From assembly GCF_026745355.1 (NCBI RefSeq), contig NC_079209.1:11194535-11258534 (forward strand): DNA of 64,000 nt, read 5' to 3'. Made by a program: the position numbers and the translations under genes. A model generated the notes under the pieces. That model was given only the letters and a program-made list of their open reading frames with translations, was not told where the DNA came from and made no database searches. Source of the stretch: Beta vulgaris subsp. vulgaris (taxonomy: Eukaryota > Streptophyta > Magnoliopsida > Caryophyllales > Amaranthaceae). Shown here in pieces: positions 30,488 to 41,198 of this stretch. Each line of letters starts with the position of its first letter. Position 1 is the first letter of the stretch.

Positions 30488-33009
30488 TGTTGAACCCTAG
30501 TTTCACTAGTGCAAAAAACCTCATCTGTCACTTAGTAACAGATGCGATTTTTTATAAAATCGTATCAGAAAATCAATTAAAAAATGAGAAGCAAAGCGGG
30601 AAGGAAAATCTGATGCGGTCCTCTTATGGACCGCATCATATTAATAAAACTGATGTGGCTTTTTTAAGAATCTAATGTGGTTCCTAGGACCGCATCAGAT
30701 TTTCTTAAAAAAATGCATGGCCCATTTCCCTCCCTTACAATCCCAGCCCACATAACTCTCCTCACTCAACCCTAATCTCCCTCCTCCTCACTCAACCCTA
30801 ATTCCCCTCCTCACTCACGACGCCTTCACTCCTCTGCATCACTCCTCTCTCGTTCCCTCTCCTTTCTCCTCTCTCATTTCCTCGTTCTCAAACACCATCA
30901 CCAACGCCAAGCCGCAAAACGACCGCGAACGCCAAGGCACGAAACCGCGAACGCCACCAACCACGAAGGGAAACGACCGTGTCCAAATCTTCAACGGCGC
31001 CCAAAACTAGTCTTCACCTCCTCGAAATGCCGACCACCACCCACTCATCACGATTTTTTTTCGTTTTTTAGTTGATTTTGTTAATTTTTTTGGTGATTAA
31101 TCATGTAATTTCATAATATTCTAGACCTAGGTTTAATTCTCATTTTTTGTTTCTTATTTTTCTATTAATTAGTTTATACTCTGTAATTTTAAACTTGATG
31201 AATTAGTTTAGTTTTTTTCGTTTCTTATACTTGTTTGTATAATTTTCGTTTCTTATACTCGTTGTATAAGTTTCATTTAATAAGTTATACTTTGTAATTA
31301 ATTCTCATTTTTTTGTTTCTTATACTCGTTTGTATAAGTTTCATTTAATTTCATTCAATTAGTTTCTTATTTTTCGTTTCTATAATTTCATTCACTTTAT
31401 TTTAGATTTTCGTTGCTGTAATTACCCCATGTTTTTGTTGCTGTAATGGTGTTATGGCCCCATGTTTTCGTTGCTGTAAACGGATGCTGCCGAACTTTTT
31501 TTTTTATTTTTTGAAAAACACACAATTTGATGCGGTCATTCTTGAAAACCGCACCAGATTCTTACCTTACTGATGCGATTTTGGACTGCATCAGTTCTTT
31601 TTGTTAGCCGTCGCGGGACAATCTGATACGGACCAAAACCGCATCCGTAAGCTAGATTTTGACCGCATCAGATGGGGTTTTTTTCACTAGTGTTTCGATG
31701 ATGGCAAAGGAACAAAGATACAGACTAAGTAATTAGCTAACAAGTTTTTAAGTGAATGGATTGTTGCAAGGTACCATTGACAAGAGCAAAGAGAATACTA
31801 AGTCAGAAGAAGAAATTAAATTTGGATTTTGAAGACTAAGTGAATTAAAATGCTCAAGGAACTGATAATGGAGAAGCGTTGGAACAAAAGGACCAAAACA
31901 AGGTTTTTATTTCTAGTTCTAATGTAAAGGAACGAGTAACAATTGGCAAGAAAGTGTGACAATTTAAAAAGAGAATGAGCGTTTGTTCCTTTGTTAACTT
32001 AAAGGAACTAACTATTAAAAGTAACTAGACATAGGTTGAAGTAGTACAACTATTAATATATGACACTTGAATGTTTTATGTCTAGATTATAGGTAACCGT
32101 TTTTATTTAGTAAAAATCTGATTTTACAAAATCTTTTTAAGGAATATATTTTATTTTTATTAGATAATTTAAATTCTTTTTCGATTTTCATGAAAATATT
32201 TTTAAAGATAATATTTTGATAAAAGAAATTAATTTTGGTTTTATTAATTAAATGCTTTTTAATTAAATAATATTTTTGGTGTATTGCATAAGTGGTTGCT
32301 AAATTCAAGGAAGCAATAAATTTTCTATTACACACGTTTAACAGAGATTGTGGAAATCATGGGTATCAAACGGAATGTGCTCCTCTAGTTGAGGAACATC
32401 ATGGGAAAATATTTTTACCACTAACACGTGTTTTTATCCCACATTCTAAGTAATCATTGCTATAAATACTAATGTATAATTAAGTTTCAATGTATGTCTG
32501 TCCAAGTGATTTAGTTAGTTTAACTAAATGTCAGTGTCCCCATTCCCTCATAAAAGCCATTTGTTCTTTGCCTTCTTACACTAATTCCATTACGTTTATT
32601 GATCATTGTATTTTAGTTTTGGGGTAAGGGCGTTTTGAGTGAAGTATTATAAGAGAGAAAGCTTTGAGTCAAAAGAGTTAAAGTGAGAGAACTTCAAGTG
32701 AAGTTGAGAGGAGTAGTTGTTAAGGGAACAGTTGTTCAGGAACTCGAGTTTGGGAACTCAATGTGTGGCCCGTGAGTAGAATTAGGTTGTAACAAAGTTG
32801 TTTGGCCTAATTAGCGAAAGTGTTGAGTTTAAAATCCCTAGTGGTCAAGGTTGTTTCTTCTTATTGAGCCCAAGAAGTTTTACCTCATAAAAATCCATTA
32901 TGTTCATTTATCTTGTTTCTTTGTTTAAGTTTTATAATTCTGCAAAAAGTTACGTTTATTTCTACAAATACAATTCACCCCCTCTTGTATTTTTCCTAGT
33001 GAAATAACA
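30488..33009 (+). mobile_element. Probable copia-type solo LTR, split by a CACTA element
   Basis: It starts TGTTGAACCCTAG and, after the CACTA insertion, continues TTTCGATGATGGCAAAGGAA, a pattern seen at the start of plant copia (SIRE-like) LTRs. It ends near ATTCACCCCCTCTTGTATTT...AATAACA at 33009. Flanks are GAGTC (30483-30487) and GAGTA (33010-33014), a 4-of-5 match. Without the insertion it is about 1.33 kb. No internal domain or primer site follows. Confidence 0.55.
30504..31692. mobile_element. Non-autonomous CACTA element (1189 bp)
   Basis: Ends CACTAGTGCAAAAAACC and, as reverse complement, CACTAGTGAAAAAAACC, flanked by the 3-bp duplication TTT (30501-30503 and 31693-31695). Subterminal TGATGCGGTC / GACCGCATCA motifs recur at both ends (30540-30710 and 31530-31675). 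The interior from about 30720 to 31060 is C-rich and gene-leader-like (many CTCCTCACTC and CGAACGCCAA motifs) but encodes no recognised protein. Confidence 0.92.
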
Positions 33010-33164
33010 GAGTATACAATGGCTTTAGCACCATGAAGCTTCACATCTCCTAAGTGATCTCGAATAACAAAATCAGAGGAAGACTACCCATTACCTAACT
33101 TAGAGTTATCAAACTTTAACTTGCAAAAGCTAAGGGGGAGGACCCAATTGAAGTTTGTAATCTA

Positions 33165-33417
33165 CTCCATCTGTTCCATAATATAGCACTTGTTTCTCTC
33201 ACTTGAGGTGAAACTTTAAAATCTTTGATCAAATACTCTCATTAATATATCAAAAAAGCATACTCATATAGGATCTTGTTATGTTCGCCTCAATGTGTAA
33301 TTTCATAATATTTATTTTATATTTTTTATTATTAATGAAAATGAAAATATTGAAGGTCGAACATATATCTAGGAGACTGTACAAAAAAACAGACATTGTA
33401 TTATGAGACGAAGAATG
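33165..33417. mobile_element. Stowaway-like MITE (253 bp)
   Basis: Left end CTCCATCTGTTCCATAATAT; reverse complement of the right end CATTCTTCGTCTCATAATAC; TA on both sides (33163-33164 and 33418-33419). Non-coding. Confidence 0.75.
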
Positions 33418-33492
33418 TAGCTATTTTATTTATTTTAAGGTTTTAGTTATATTTGAATTAATTCAAAGTTCTGCAATAGAATACGTATAACC

Positions 33493-33900
33493 TGTTAGAA
33501 ATAGTAATCTAGAAAAATCTAGTGTAATAATCAAGATGAATTATAGAGTTATCTAAACAAATATCTATTGTAATTAAAGCATATTATAGAAAATTCTAGG
33601 AATGAAGAATCTAGAATAATCTAGCATAAGATATTATTAGATCATATAAGATTAGTGTAGAATATTGTAGATTGAGATATAGCACTCCTATAAATATGTG
33701 TTAGCATTGTACATAGGAGTGTGGAGTCATATGTACTTAGCACCACATTCATAAGCAAGAGTTCTCTTATGGAACCTTGCATATCAAATATCATATGTAT
33801 CTCCTTCAAGTTTGTAACAAATTGTTCCAATCAATGAAAATTCATAAATTACAAAATTGGTCCATTAACTTTCCGCATGCGCCTGTCACACATTCTATCA
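33493..33900 (+). mobile_element. 408-bp solo LTR (copia-like)
   Basis: It starts TGTTAGAA and ends TTCTATCA, nearly an inverted match, and is flanked by the perfect 5-bp duplication TAACC (33488-33492 and 33901-33905). A TATA box (TATAAAT) lies at 33689-33695, in the usual place for an LTR promoter on this strand. No internal region is present, so it is a recombined solo LTR. Confidence 0.82.
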
Positions 33901-34010
33901 TAACCTTCTTTGATGGAATGCAGAATCACACATCGTACGTTAATAAAATTCGTTGTAGATAACAGACACCGATAATAGAATGAAAGAGTCGACTTCACTG
34001 CGACGGATAC

Positions 34011-34805
34011 ATGTGTACTTCAATCTGTTCTCAGTTCTCACTAATAAAAATCACAATTTCTCAATGCCTTATAAGCGTAAGACAATACCCAAAAGCATTA
34101 CAATTATTTTGTTATAATCTCTGGAGTATTTGGAAAGAACGAAATTTACTAGTATTTGAAAATAATAATATTAATCCTAATCGAATTTACTACAGAGCTT
34201 GGCACCAATATTTGGAATGGAAAACAAGAACCATGATGGATTTTTCTTTTACTATTTCTTCTCTTCCTTCTTACAGGGCTCAAAAATCAGTTACAGTCAG
34301 ATGGATTCCACCTCCAGTTGGTTATTATAAGTTAAATTTTGATGGGTCGGTGAATGGCTCTTTGGCCGCTGCCGAAGCGATTATTAGAGATTCTACTGGG
34401 AAATTTGTAGCTGCCCAAACTTATCGCTTTAGTCAAACCTTGGCTCTTGTTACGGAAGCATGGGGTTTAAGAAATGGCATTCTACTAGCTATCCACCACC
34501 AAATTCAAGACTTATACATTGAAGGAGACAACCAAGTAGTTATCAGAATATTGCAAGGTCAATACGATTGCCCATGGGGCATACAGACTCTCATTGAAGA
34601 CATACGACAACTTCTTACTAAGTTCAGATTCTATACCATTAAACATATCTTCCGGGAAGCTAATCGTGTAGCGGATCTTCTATCAAAAAAAGGTCACAAT
34701 AGTTCAGCTAACACAGCTGACATTGATCCGTCCACTGATCCTATTCTACAAAAATATGTAATCCTTGATTCGTTAGGATACTCCCTTGAGAGAAGGGTGT
34801 CCTAA
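34011..34805 (+). CDS. LINE-derived RNase H open frame (264 codons)
   Basis: The frame is uninterrupted. Residues 1-17 come from flanking DNA; the LINE part starts at about codon 18 (position 34062). Residues about 35-50 (LWSIWKERNLLVFE) are the end of the zf-RVT-to-RNase H linker. The RNase H domain (RVT_3) spans about 105-235, and all four acidic positions are in place: D111 (LNFDGS), E149 (TEAWGL), D173 (EGDNQV) and D222 (ANRVADLLSK). In LINE ORF2 this domain removes RNA from the hybrid. The upstream RT is absent by 5' truncation, so this frame cannot mobilise itself. There is no promoter or splice evidence that it is expressed. Confidence 0.75.
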   Translation: MCTSICSQFSLIKITISQCLISVRQYPKALQLFCYNLWSIWKERNLLVFENNNINPNRIYYRAWHQYLEWKTRTMMDFSFTISSLPSYRAQKSVTVRWIPPPVGYYKLNFDGSVNGSLAAAEAIIRDSTGKFVAAQTYRFSQTLALVTEAWGLRNGILLAIHHQIQDLYIEGDNQVVIRILQGQYDCPWGIQTLIEDIRQLLTKFRFYTIKHIFREANRVADLLSKKGHNSSANTADIDPSTDPILQKYVILDSLGYSLERRVS

Positions 34806-34820
34806 CTCTACTCATGTACC

Positions 34821-34849
<29 letters not shown>
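34062..34849 (+). mobile_element. Young 5'-truncated LINE with intact target duplication
   Basis: ATCACAATTTCT occurs just before the element (34050-34061) and just after its A-tail (34849-34860), with extra A residues making the exact length ambiguous. The tail is a pure A-run of about 28 from 34822. The open RNase H frame, clean tail and perfect duplication indicate a recent insertion. Confidence 0.93.
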
Positions 34850-34852
<3 letters not shown>

Positions 34853-34860
34853 CAATTTCT

Positions 34861-35146
34861 GAAGGCCGAAACGAACAAAAACAACCAAACTACACTCATT
34901 GAATGTCATTATATACTCCTAAATAATAAGATAAACACAAAAATTGAACTAATGAAGCAACAAAATTGGATATTAAATCCAAATTAAATTATGAATGATG
35001 GCAACAAAAACCATTATTAAGGGAAATACAAATTTTTATTAGGGATGCACCATGTAGAATCACTAGTTGATAGGATTGCTGATAATAATAAATAATTAAT
35101 AATGTATATTTAGAGATACATTTTAACAAATTATATATAATAGACG
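34861..35146. other. Stretch without recognised feature
   Basis: AT-rich, no coding sense or repeat recognised. Confidence 0.5.
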
Positions 35147-35556
35147 GTCTAATTTTAATATAAAATTAGACAACTCAAGCCTACATTCTCCTAACAAGTC
35201 CATTCTATTTCTCTCTAACCTAACACTATTTCTAGGTATCTTGCACCATCCTAGCCCTCCATTCTCTTCTCCTTCCTTTTTTTCCCTTTGAATCTCAAAT
35301 TACAACAAACAATTATTCAAATTAGGCTGACAGTCTACGGAATGAATTAAATTAGTCACTAAATGGATTAAATCAGTCATTAAATGAATTAAAGAATGTT
35401 ATTACTGAATAGATTAAGATGGTAACTAAATAGATTAAAATGGTCATTAAATAGATTAAAATAGTCACTATATTAAGAAAATGCATGGTACATTTTCTTC
35501 TAAATATTGGACTTGGATCGCGCCTACTTTTAAATTAAAAGTAGACGGTCTCTTAC
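35147..35556. mobile_element. Probable MITE (about 410 bp)
   Basis: Left end TAGACGGTCTAATTTTAATA; reverse complement of the right end AGACCGTCTACTTTTAATTT; both continue into matching AAAAGTAGGC / AAAATTAGAC. The interior has short repeats of the type GATTAAAATGGTCATTAAAT (35340-35475). No clear target duplication. Confidence 0.5.
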
Positions 35557-36053
35557 AAGACTAACTGTACATCTTAAGGGGATTAACGTTCAAATAAATA
35601 TGCTGTGATTGGTGATTCGTGATTACTACTTACAAGTATATGAGATCATTGATAATATTGTATATTTGAAGCTACTATCTCACAAATTATTTAATTCGAA
35701 TGTGTCATTATGCGTAAAAAAAAAAAGGAGGTTGAACGGAAATTGGGAGATCTAGAGAGGAGGAAGAGCGTCGAAATTTTATGAACCCGGACATTAGTTG
35801 ACATAATTAAAAGCTCAAGGGGCCAAACTGCATGTAATATGGCGGCAGCATATATGCCATTTCAGTATATACAACAAAATTAACCTCCTTTTATTATATT
35901 ATTAATGAAATGATTGATTTTCTTTTGTCATTTTTGGGATTGTGATCCATGTATGCTAGGAGCAATTCGTTTTTTATAAGTAATAATAAGAAAATAAATT
36001 GCTTCTCTTTTCTACATGCATGATACAAGTCAAAGAGCATTATTCATCTGATC
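35557..36053. other. Stretch without recognised feature
   Basis: No coding sense, RNA gene or element end was recognised. Confidence 0.5.
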
Positions 36054-36058
36054 TTCTT

Positions 36059-36211
36059 TGTACAAGGGTGAGAATTAATTGTGTTAACCTTCTGTAAGTT
36101 AATCTGGCATTCAATATATATAGTATTTACAATACAGATCTATGATTATGAAAGTACCATTCTACCCTTTACAATATAATATTATCCCTTTACATATAAT
36201 ATTATCCAATA
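36059..36211 (-). repeat. copia 3' LTR
   Basis: Read on the minus strand it starts TATTGGATAATATT and ends CTTGTACA. The start is fixed by the target duplication TTCTT and by the polypurine tract directly next to it. If correct, the LTR ends are TA...CA rather than TG...CA. Confidence 0.88.
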
Positions 36212-36225
36212 TACCCCCTCAATCT
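36212..36225 (-). promoter_or_regulatory. copia polypurine tract
   Basis: On the minus strand AAGATTGAGGGGG directly precedes the 3' LTR. Confidence 0.8.
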
Positions 36226-38040
36226 TCACTAGTACAGAAAAGGTAATTTGCGTCGGATGTGAGGCGCCTATTTGCGTCGGATGTGAGGCGCCTATTTACG
36301 GGGTGAAACAACAGATAGATTGGTAAGATGTTTAGTAAATAAGTCAGTAGATAGGCCTTTAGTAAAAATGTCTGCAACCTGAGACTGTGTAGGAACATGT
36401 CGAACAATAAGACCTCCCTTGGCAACCATTTCTCGAACAAAGTGATAGTCAACATCGATATGTTTACTACGATCACGATGAACTAGATTAGCAGTAAGAT
36501 AAGCAGCAGGGACATTGTCGCAATAGACAATCACAGGACGACGGAGAAAATGGTCAATGTCAGCAAGAAGTTGCTTGAGCCAAATAGTTTCTGCAGCTTT
36601 GTAGACAATGCCCTGTATTCAGCTTCAGTGGAGGACTTTGGACAGTAGGTTGCTTTTTCGAACGCCAGGAAATTAAATTCTTCCCAAGAAAAAGCATATC
36701 CAGTAGTAGAACGTCGTGTGTCAGGACATCCTGCCCAATCTGCATCAGAATAGGCAATAAAATAGTAGGAGAGCTGCTGCTATATAAATAAGCCATAATC
36801 CAAGGTGCCTTGCAGATATCTGAAAATTCTTTTCACAGCATGAAGGTGAGTAGTACGAGGAGCATGCATAAACTAGACACCATATTAACAGCATAAGCAA
36901 TATCAGGACGAGTCATAGTTAAGTACTGCAATGCACCAACCATACTACGATAATTGTGGGATCAGCAAGAAGTTCTCCATCAAGCAGAGACAATGTTACT
37001 CTAGAGACAACAGGATTGGTAACTGGTTTAACAGTATGAAGATGGAATTTATGAAGTAAATCAGAAACATACGTATGTTGAGATAAAAATAAACCAGAGG
37101 GAGTACGCACAACCTGCACACCTAAGAAAAATGAAGATCCCCTAAATCCTTCATAGCAAATTGAGAAGAAAGAACAAATGAATTTGGCAACAAGAGGAGG
37201 ACTACTACCAGTAAGGACAATGTCATCAACATATAAGAGAAGAATAATGAGATGACCACGTATTTGAGAGTAACATAGAAGTGTCACAACTGCTGCACTT
37301 GAAACCAATAGATAAGAAAGTTGCTAAACCGAGAAACCAAGCTTAGGAGCTTGTTTCAAACCATAAATGGACTTACGAAGACGACAAATATGAGTAGGTT
37401 TAGATGGATGAATAAAACCCGGAGGTTGACGCATATAAACCTCTTCATTGAGAAAACCATGAAGAAACGCATTTTTGACATCTAACTGACGAATAGACCA
37501 TTTAGAGAAACAACAATAGTAAGAACCAACGAACAGTAGTAGGTTTAACAACAGGACTAAAGGTTTCAAAGTAATCAATACCTGCCTGCTGGTGATTGCC
37601 AAAAACAACAAGTCTGGCTTTGAACCGCTCCATAGAACCATCAGAATGATATTTAATCCTGTAAACCTCTTACAACCAAGTAATTCTTATCATAGTTGCG
37701 AGGTACCAACTCCCATGTGTCATTTTTAATCAAAGCGTTATATTCATCCAACATAGCTTGACGCCAATGTGAGTCTTTAGAAGCTTGTTTAAAATTAGTA
37801 GGTTCAGACTCTACAATTTCGGTATTTAAATTCATTAAGACACGAGGCTTAGACACAACATCCTTCAAGCGAGTCACCATAGGATGTTTATTAGAAAGGA
37901 TGGGAGAGGAAATAACATGGGAAGGAGGGGGAGACACAGGGCGCAAGGGAGAGGGAGAGGCCGGATAAGTTGCTGGAGAGACAGGGGAATCAAGCTCGCG
38001 AAGCTGCTGGGCAGACGAGGCAGCGGGGCTATCATGCACG
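36226..38040 (-). pseudogene. copia reverse transcriptase and RNase H, broken
   Basis: The RT begins near 37800 with SHWRQAMLDEYNALIKNDTW, then [20 protein letters not shown] and SIYGLKQAP (37641-37324). The catalytic box follows as LLLYVDDIVLTGSS near 37240, with SSFFLGVQVVRTPSGLFLSQ. RNase H lies at 36796-36292: it ends in VYCDNVPAAYLTANLVHRDR, KHIDVDYHFVREM and VADIFTKGL. At least four frameshifts separate the segments. RT copies the element RNA and RNase H removes it. The 3' untranslated part (36226-36291) holds a 24-bp direct duplication. Confidence 0.9.
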
Positions 38041-39880
38041 GGATGGGCAGCAAACTGAAGCTGCGGGGCAGACGAGGCTGCTGGGCCAGCGTGCGCTGGA
38101 TGGCCAGCGAGCTGGGTAGCAGACCTCGAAGGAGGGGAGGGGAGGCTTCGTGAGCGAGAGGCGTGGAGCGTCCAAAAGACGAGCCCACGTCTCGAGGCGA
38201 CGAGCAGCTAGGTGAAGGCTGCAACGAGCCAGCCAAAGGACGCGGGGGAGGCATACTGACCAAGGGAGACTCAGGAGCGACATTAGTGGGATGCCAGTCG
38301 GCAAAGAGAACCATAGGGGAGGTACATGACTCGTGGGACACAGGACCAACCAAAGCACGATATGGAAATTTATGTTCATGAAAAAGAACATGACGACTAG
38401 TGTATACTTTCTTGGTAGTAGAATCAAAACATCGATACCCTTTATATTCCAATGCATATCCAATAAAAACACAAGTTTTAGATTTAGGTTGCAATTTGTG
38501 ATTTTTAGAGTTTAGAAACAAAGGAAAGCATTCACATCCAAATGTTTTCAAAAATTGATAGGAAGGAGGACGATGAAATAATTTTTCAAAAGGAGAAACA
38601 CCCCCTAAAACCGAGCTGGATAATCTATTGATAATGTAAGTGGCAGTATATGATGCATCAACCCAAAATTCTGCAGGAAAGTCAGAGTCAATAATCATAG
38701 TACGAGCCATTTCAATGATATGACGATATTTGCGTTCGGCAACACCGTTTTGAGCTGGAGTATGGGGACAAGATTTTTGAAAAAGTATACCATTGTCAGA
38801 AAAATGCTGAAGAAGAGGAGAATTATCAAATTCTCTTCCTCCATCACTTTGAAATATTTTAATTTTGCAATTAAAAAGATTTTCAACCATCTTTTGAAAC
38901 ATAAGGAATTTAGAATAAGCTTCCGATTTTCGACGTAAAGGATAAATCCAGGAATAGTGCGAAAAATCATCAACAAACACAACATAATAGCGAAATAATT
39001 GATTGGACAAAACAGGAGATTGCCAAAGATCACTATGAATTTTATATAAAGGATATGTAGAAAGATGTTCAACAGAATCAAAAGGTAAACGATGTATCTT
39101 TCCTAGCTTACAGCCTACACAATCATCATGAAATTTAGAGGTACATGTGATATATTTATTTGAATATAATTGTCCTATAATGCTAGAAGATGTATGACCC
39201 AGGCGAGCATGCCACACGTCACCCGACTCCTTAATGGCTAAGAAAGCAGAAACTGAAGGCTCAGGAGGGACAATGCTGGGCTGAAGAGGGTAGACACCTT
39301 GTTTACTGGTTCCCTGAAGTAGAACTTCCCCCGTTATCTGGTCCTTAACATAAACAGAATTTTTATCAAAACTCACAACACAATCATTTTCATGACACAA
39401 CTTGTTAACTGATAATAAATTATGTTTCAAATTAGGGACATGACAGACAGATGAAAGGCGGAGGGGACGACTTGCAGTTTTTAAAGTTAAATTACTAGTA
39501 CTTTTAATTGGGAGTAAGGTACCATTACCAACTACAACAGAACTAGACCCAGTAGTATAAGGAGTTTTAATAGAGAACGTACCATCCCGAGGAGTCATGT
39601 GAGAGGCAGCTCCCGAATCCGGGTACCAGACTGAGTCATTAGCTTCACCACCAACAGACAGTGCAGCTAAGGCTCGAGTGACACTTTCTGAGGAGGAGGG
39701 AACAAAGCTATGATTGAAACGCTGGGGACAGTAGGCAGCTTGGTGACCTGAAAACCAACACAAACCACATGTATCGGAAGTAGGGGTAGAGGTAACATTG
39801 TTACTATTTGATGAATTACTCCCTGCAGACGACAAATTATTAGTAATAGAATCTAGGCAAGGCATACTATAGGATGACAA
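37874..39880 (-). CDS. copia gag end - protease - integrase, open frame of 668 codons
   Basis: This is the longest intact frame in the window. A gag-type CCHC knuckle lies at C38-C41-H46-C51. The protease active site is DSG at 88-90 (VWYPDSGAASHMTP). The integrase zinc domain has H224, H229, C254 and C257. The catalytic triad is D284 (HSDLWQ), D346 (FQSDGGREF) and E382 (NGVAERK), with the copia spacing D-61-D-35-E. After about residue 470 comes the conserved CVFIGYALEYKGYRCFD region. Past about residue 560 the frame leaves the normal protein and becomes Pro/Ser-rich because of a frameshift. The true continuation is in the neighbouring frame toward RT. All visible catalytic residues are retained, but the polyprotein as a whole is broken. 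Confidence 0.92.
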   Translation of the reverse strand: MSSYSMPCLDSITNNLSSAGSNSSNSNNVTSTPTSDTCGLCWFSGHQAAYCPQRFNHSFVPSSSESVTRALAALSVGGEANDSVWYPDSGAASHMTPRDGTFSIKTPYTTGSSSVVVGNGTLLPIKSTSNLTLKTASRPLRLSSVCHVPNLKHNLLSVNKLCHENDCVVSFDKNSVYVKDQITGEVLLQGTSKQGVYPLQPSIVPPEPSVSAFLAIKESGDVWHARLGHTSSSIIGQLYSNKYITCTSKFHDDCVGCKLGKIHRLPFDSVEHLSTYPLYKIHSDLWQSPVLSNQLFRYYVVFVDDFSHYSWIYPLRRKSEAYSKFLMFQKMVENLFNCKIKIFQSDGGREFDNSPLLQHFSDNGILFQKSCPHTPAQNGVAERKYRHIIEMARTMIIDSDFPAEFWVDASYTATYIINRLSSSVLGGVSPFEKLFHRPPSYQFLKTFGCECFPLFLNSKNHKLQPKSKTCVFIGYALEYKGYRCFDSTTKKVYTSRHVLFHEHKFPYRALVGPVSHESCTSPMVLFADWHPTNVAPESPLVSMPPPRPLAGSLQPSPSCSSPRDVGSSFGRSTPLAHEASPPLLRGLLPSSLAIQRTLAQQPRLPRSFSLLPIPCMIAPLPRLPSSFASLIPLSLQQLIRPLPLPCALCLPLLPMLFPLPSFLINILW

Positions 39881-39894
39881 GTTAGAAAATTTAC

Positions 39895-41032
39895 TTATAC
39901 CATTTGAGCGTCCCCGATTACCATTGTTGTTGTTGTTTCCTCCAGGGCCACGCTTATTATTGTTGTTGCCCCACGATTATTATTACCACCTTTGTTTCTG
40001 TTATTCCTTCCAGTAGATTTAACGGCAAGTAATGTATGATGGGACGATGAATCAGATGCATCCTTAGAATTTATCAATATTTGTTCATGCAGTAACAACT
40101 TGGGACGCAAATCATCAAAACTAATGGGTAATGGATAATGCAGGAGGGTAGTAACTAGATGATCGTACTCAGAATCACGATCTAAACCAAAAAAGAGTAT
40201 ACTGCACTAAATCCTGGGTCGGTACAGGACATTGAATGGCAACAAAGGAATCAGCAATCACCTTATTCTCACGTAAATATCCATCCATGGTCTGGGAAGC
40301 AGTCTATTTAATACGAGTAAGACGGCCCTTTAATTCCATTGATCTGGCCATACTAGCATGCATAAATCTAGTCTGTAATCGAGTCCAAATTTCCACAGAA
40401 GTAGATAAATCATGCACATCTACAAAAACATCCCTAGAGAGTGTGGCAAAAATCCAAGATTTTACTTGTTGATCCACACGCAAATATTCATAGAACTGAT
40501 TCTTAGGAATAGAAACACCATGTTCATCAAGAACAATTGCAGGGGGAATAAGAGCAGAACCATCAACCATACCAAGCAGATTATGGAAAAGTAATAAACA
40601 CGTAATTTAGGTTTTCCATAATAAATAATCTTCAGGGGAAGAAAGAGTTATTGCTACCAAATTACTAAGATTCGGAGCCGAAAGTTGATGAAAACCAAAG
40701 TTTGGTGGTGGGGAGGCCGCCGGGAACATCTGCGTTGGTGGTTGGGCTGCCATAAAACTAGGCGGAGGTCGCAGTGGTGTGCGGGAGGATGATCCCGGTG
40801 AGGCGGCGTCAAGGCCGGAGAACATGGCGGCTGTGTACGACGTGGATGGACCGGCAGCAAAAAGAGGCCGTGAGAATAATGTAGCAGCGCCTGGCTGCGG
40901 GCCAGAATAGGCGGGCGTCGTCGCGATAGTGGTGGCGGACACCGACGAGATCGTCGGAGTGGCAGAAGACGGCGCCGGCAGAGGCTGCGATATGGCAGCA
41001 GATGCAGCGGAAAGTAGCGTGGAATACTCCAT
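39895..41032 (-). pseudogene. copia gag, broken
   Basis: The likely start is the ATG at 41032 (MEYSTLLSAASAAISQ), followed by a long Ala/Pro/Ser-rich N-terminus and LVAITLSSPEDYLLWKT, the start of the conserved copia gag core. The core continues at 40570 with YEYLRVDQQVKSWIFATLS and VEIWTRLQTRFMHASMARSM, then LKGRLTRIK. A further frame at 40110-39895 holds an Asn/Gly/Arg-rich stretch before the CCHC knuckle of the next frame. Stops and frameshifts separate the three parts. Gag would form the virus-like particle shell. Confidence 0.85.
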
Positions 41033-41045
41033 GCCCAAGAAGAAG

Positions 41046-41143
41046 AACGTGAAAGAAAAGGGGGGAAAAAAATCTTTCACGTTGAAAATTGCCCAAGAAA
41101 AAAAAAAGAACGTGAAAGAAAAGGGAAAAAAAATCTTTCACGT
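41046..41143 (-). repeat. Two tandem hairpins in the copia leader
   Basis: AACGTGAAAGA pairs with TCTTTCACGTT at 41046-41083, and ACGTGAAAGA pairs with TCTTTCACGT at 41110-41143. The loops are A/G-rich. The two units, each about 63 bp, are tandem copies located between the primer site and gag. Confidence 0.9.
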
Positions 41144-41180
41144 GTAAAATTTTGTGGAAAAAAATTATTTCTTTAGAAAA

Positions 41181-41198
41181 TCCTGGGCTGTGATACCA
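41181..41198 (-). promoter_or_regulatory. copia primer-binding site
   Basis: Directly inside the 5' LTR the minus strand reads TGGTATCACAGCCCAGGA. It matches the TGGTATCAGAGC core complementary to initiator Met tRNA at 11 of 12 positions. Confidence 0.9.

Noticed and set aside
37884..38515. Plus-strand frames rich in Arg and Gly opposite the copia pol
   Set aside because: Shadows of the Pro/Ser-rich minus-strand coding region.
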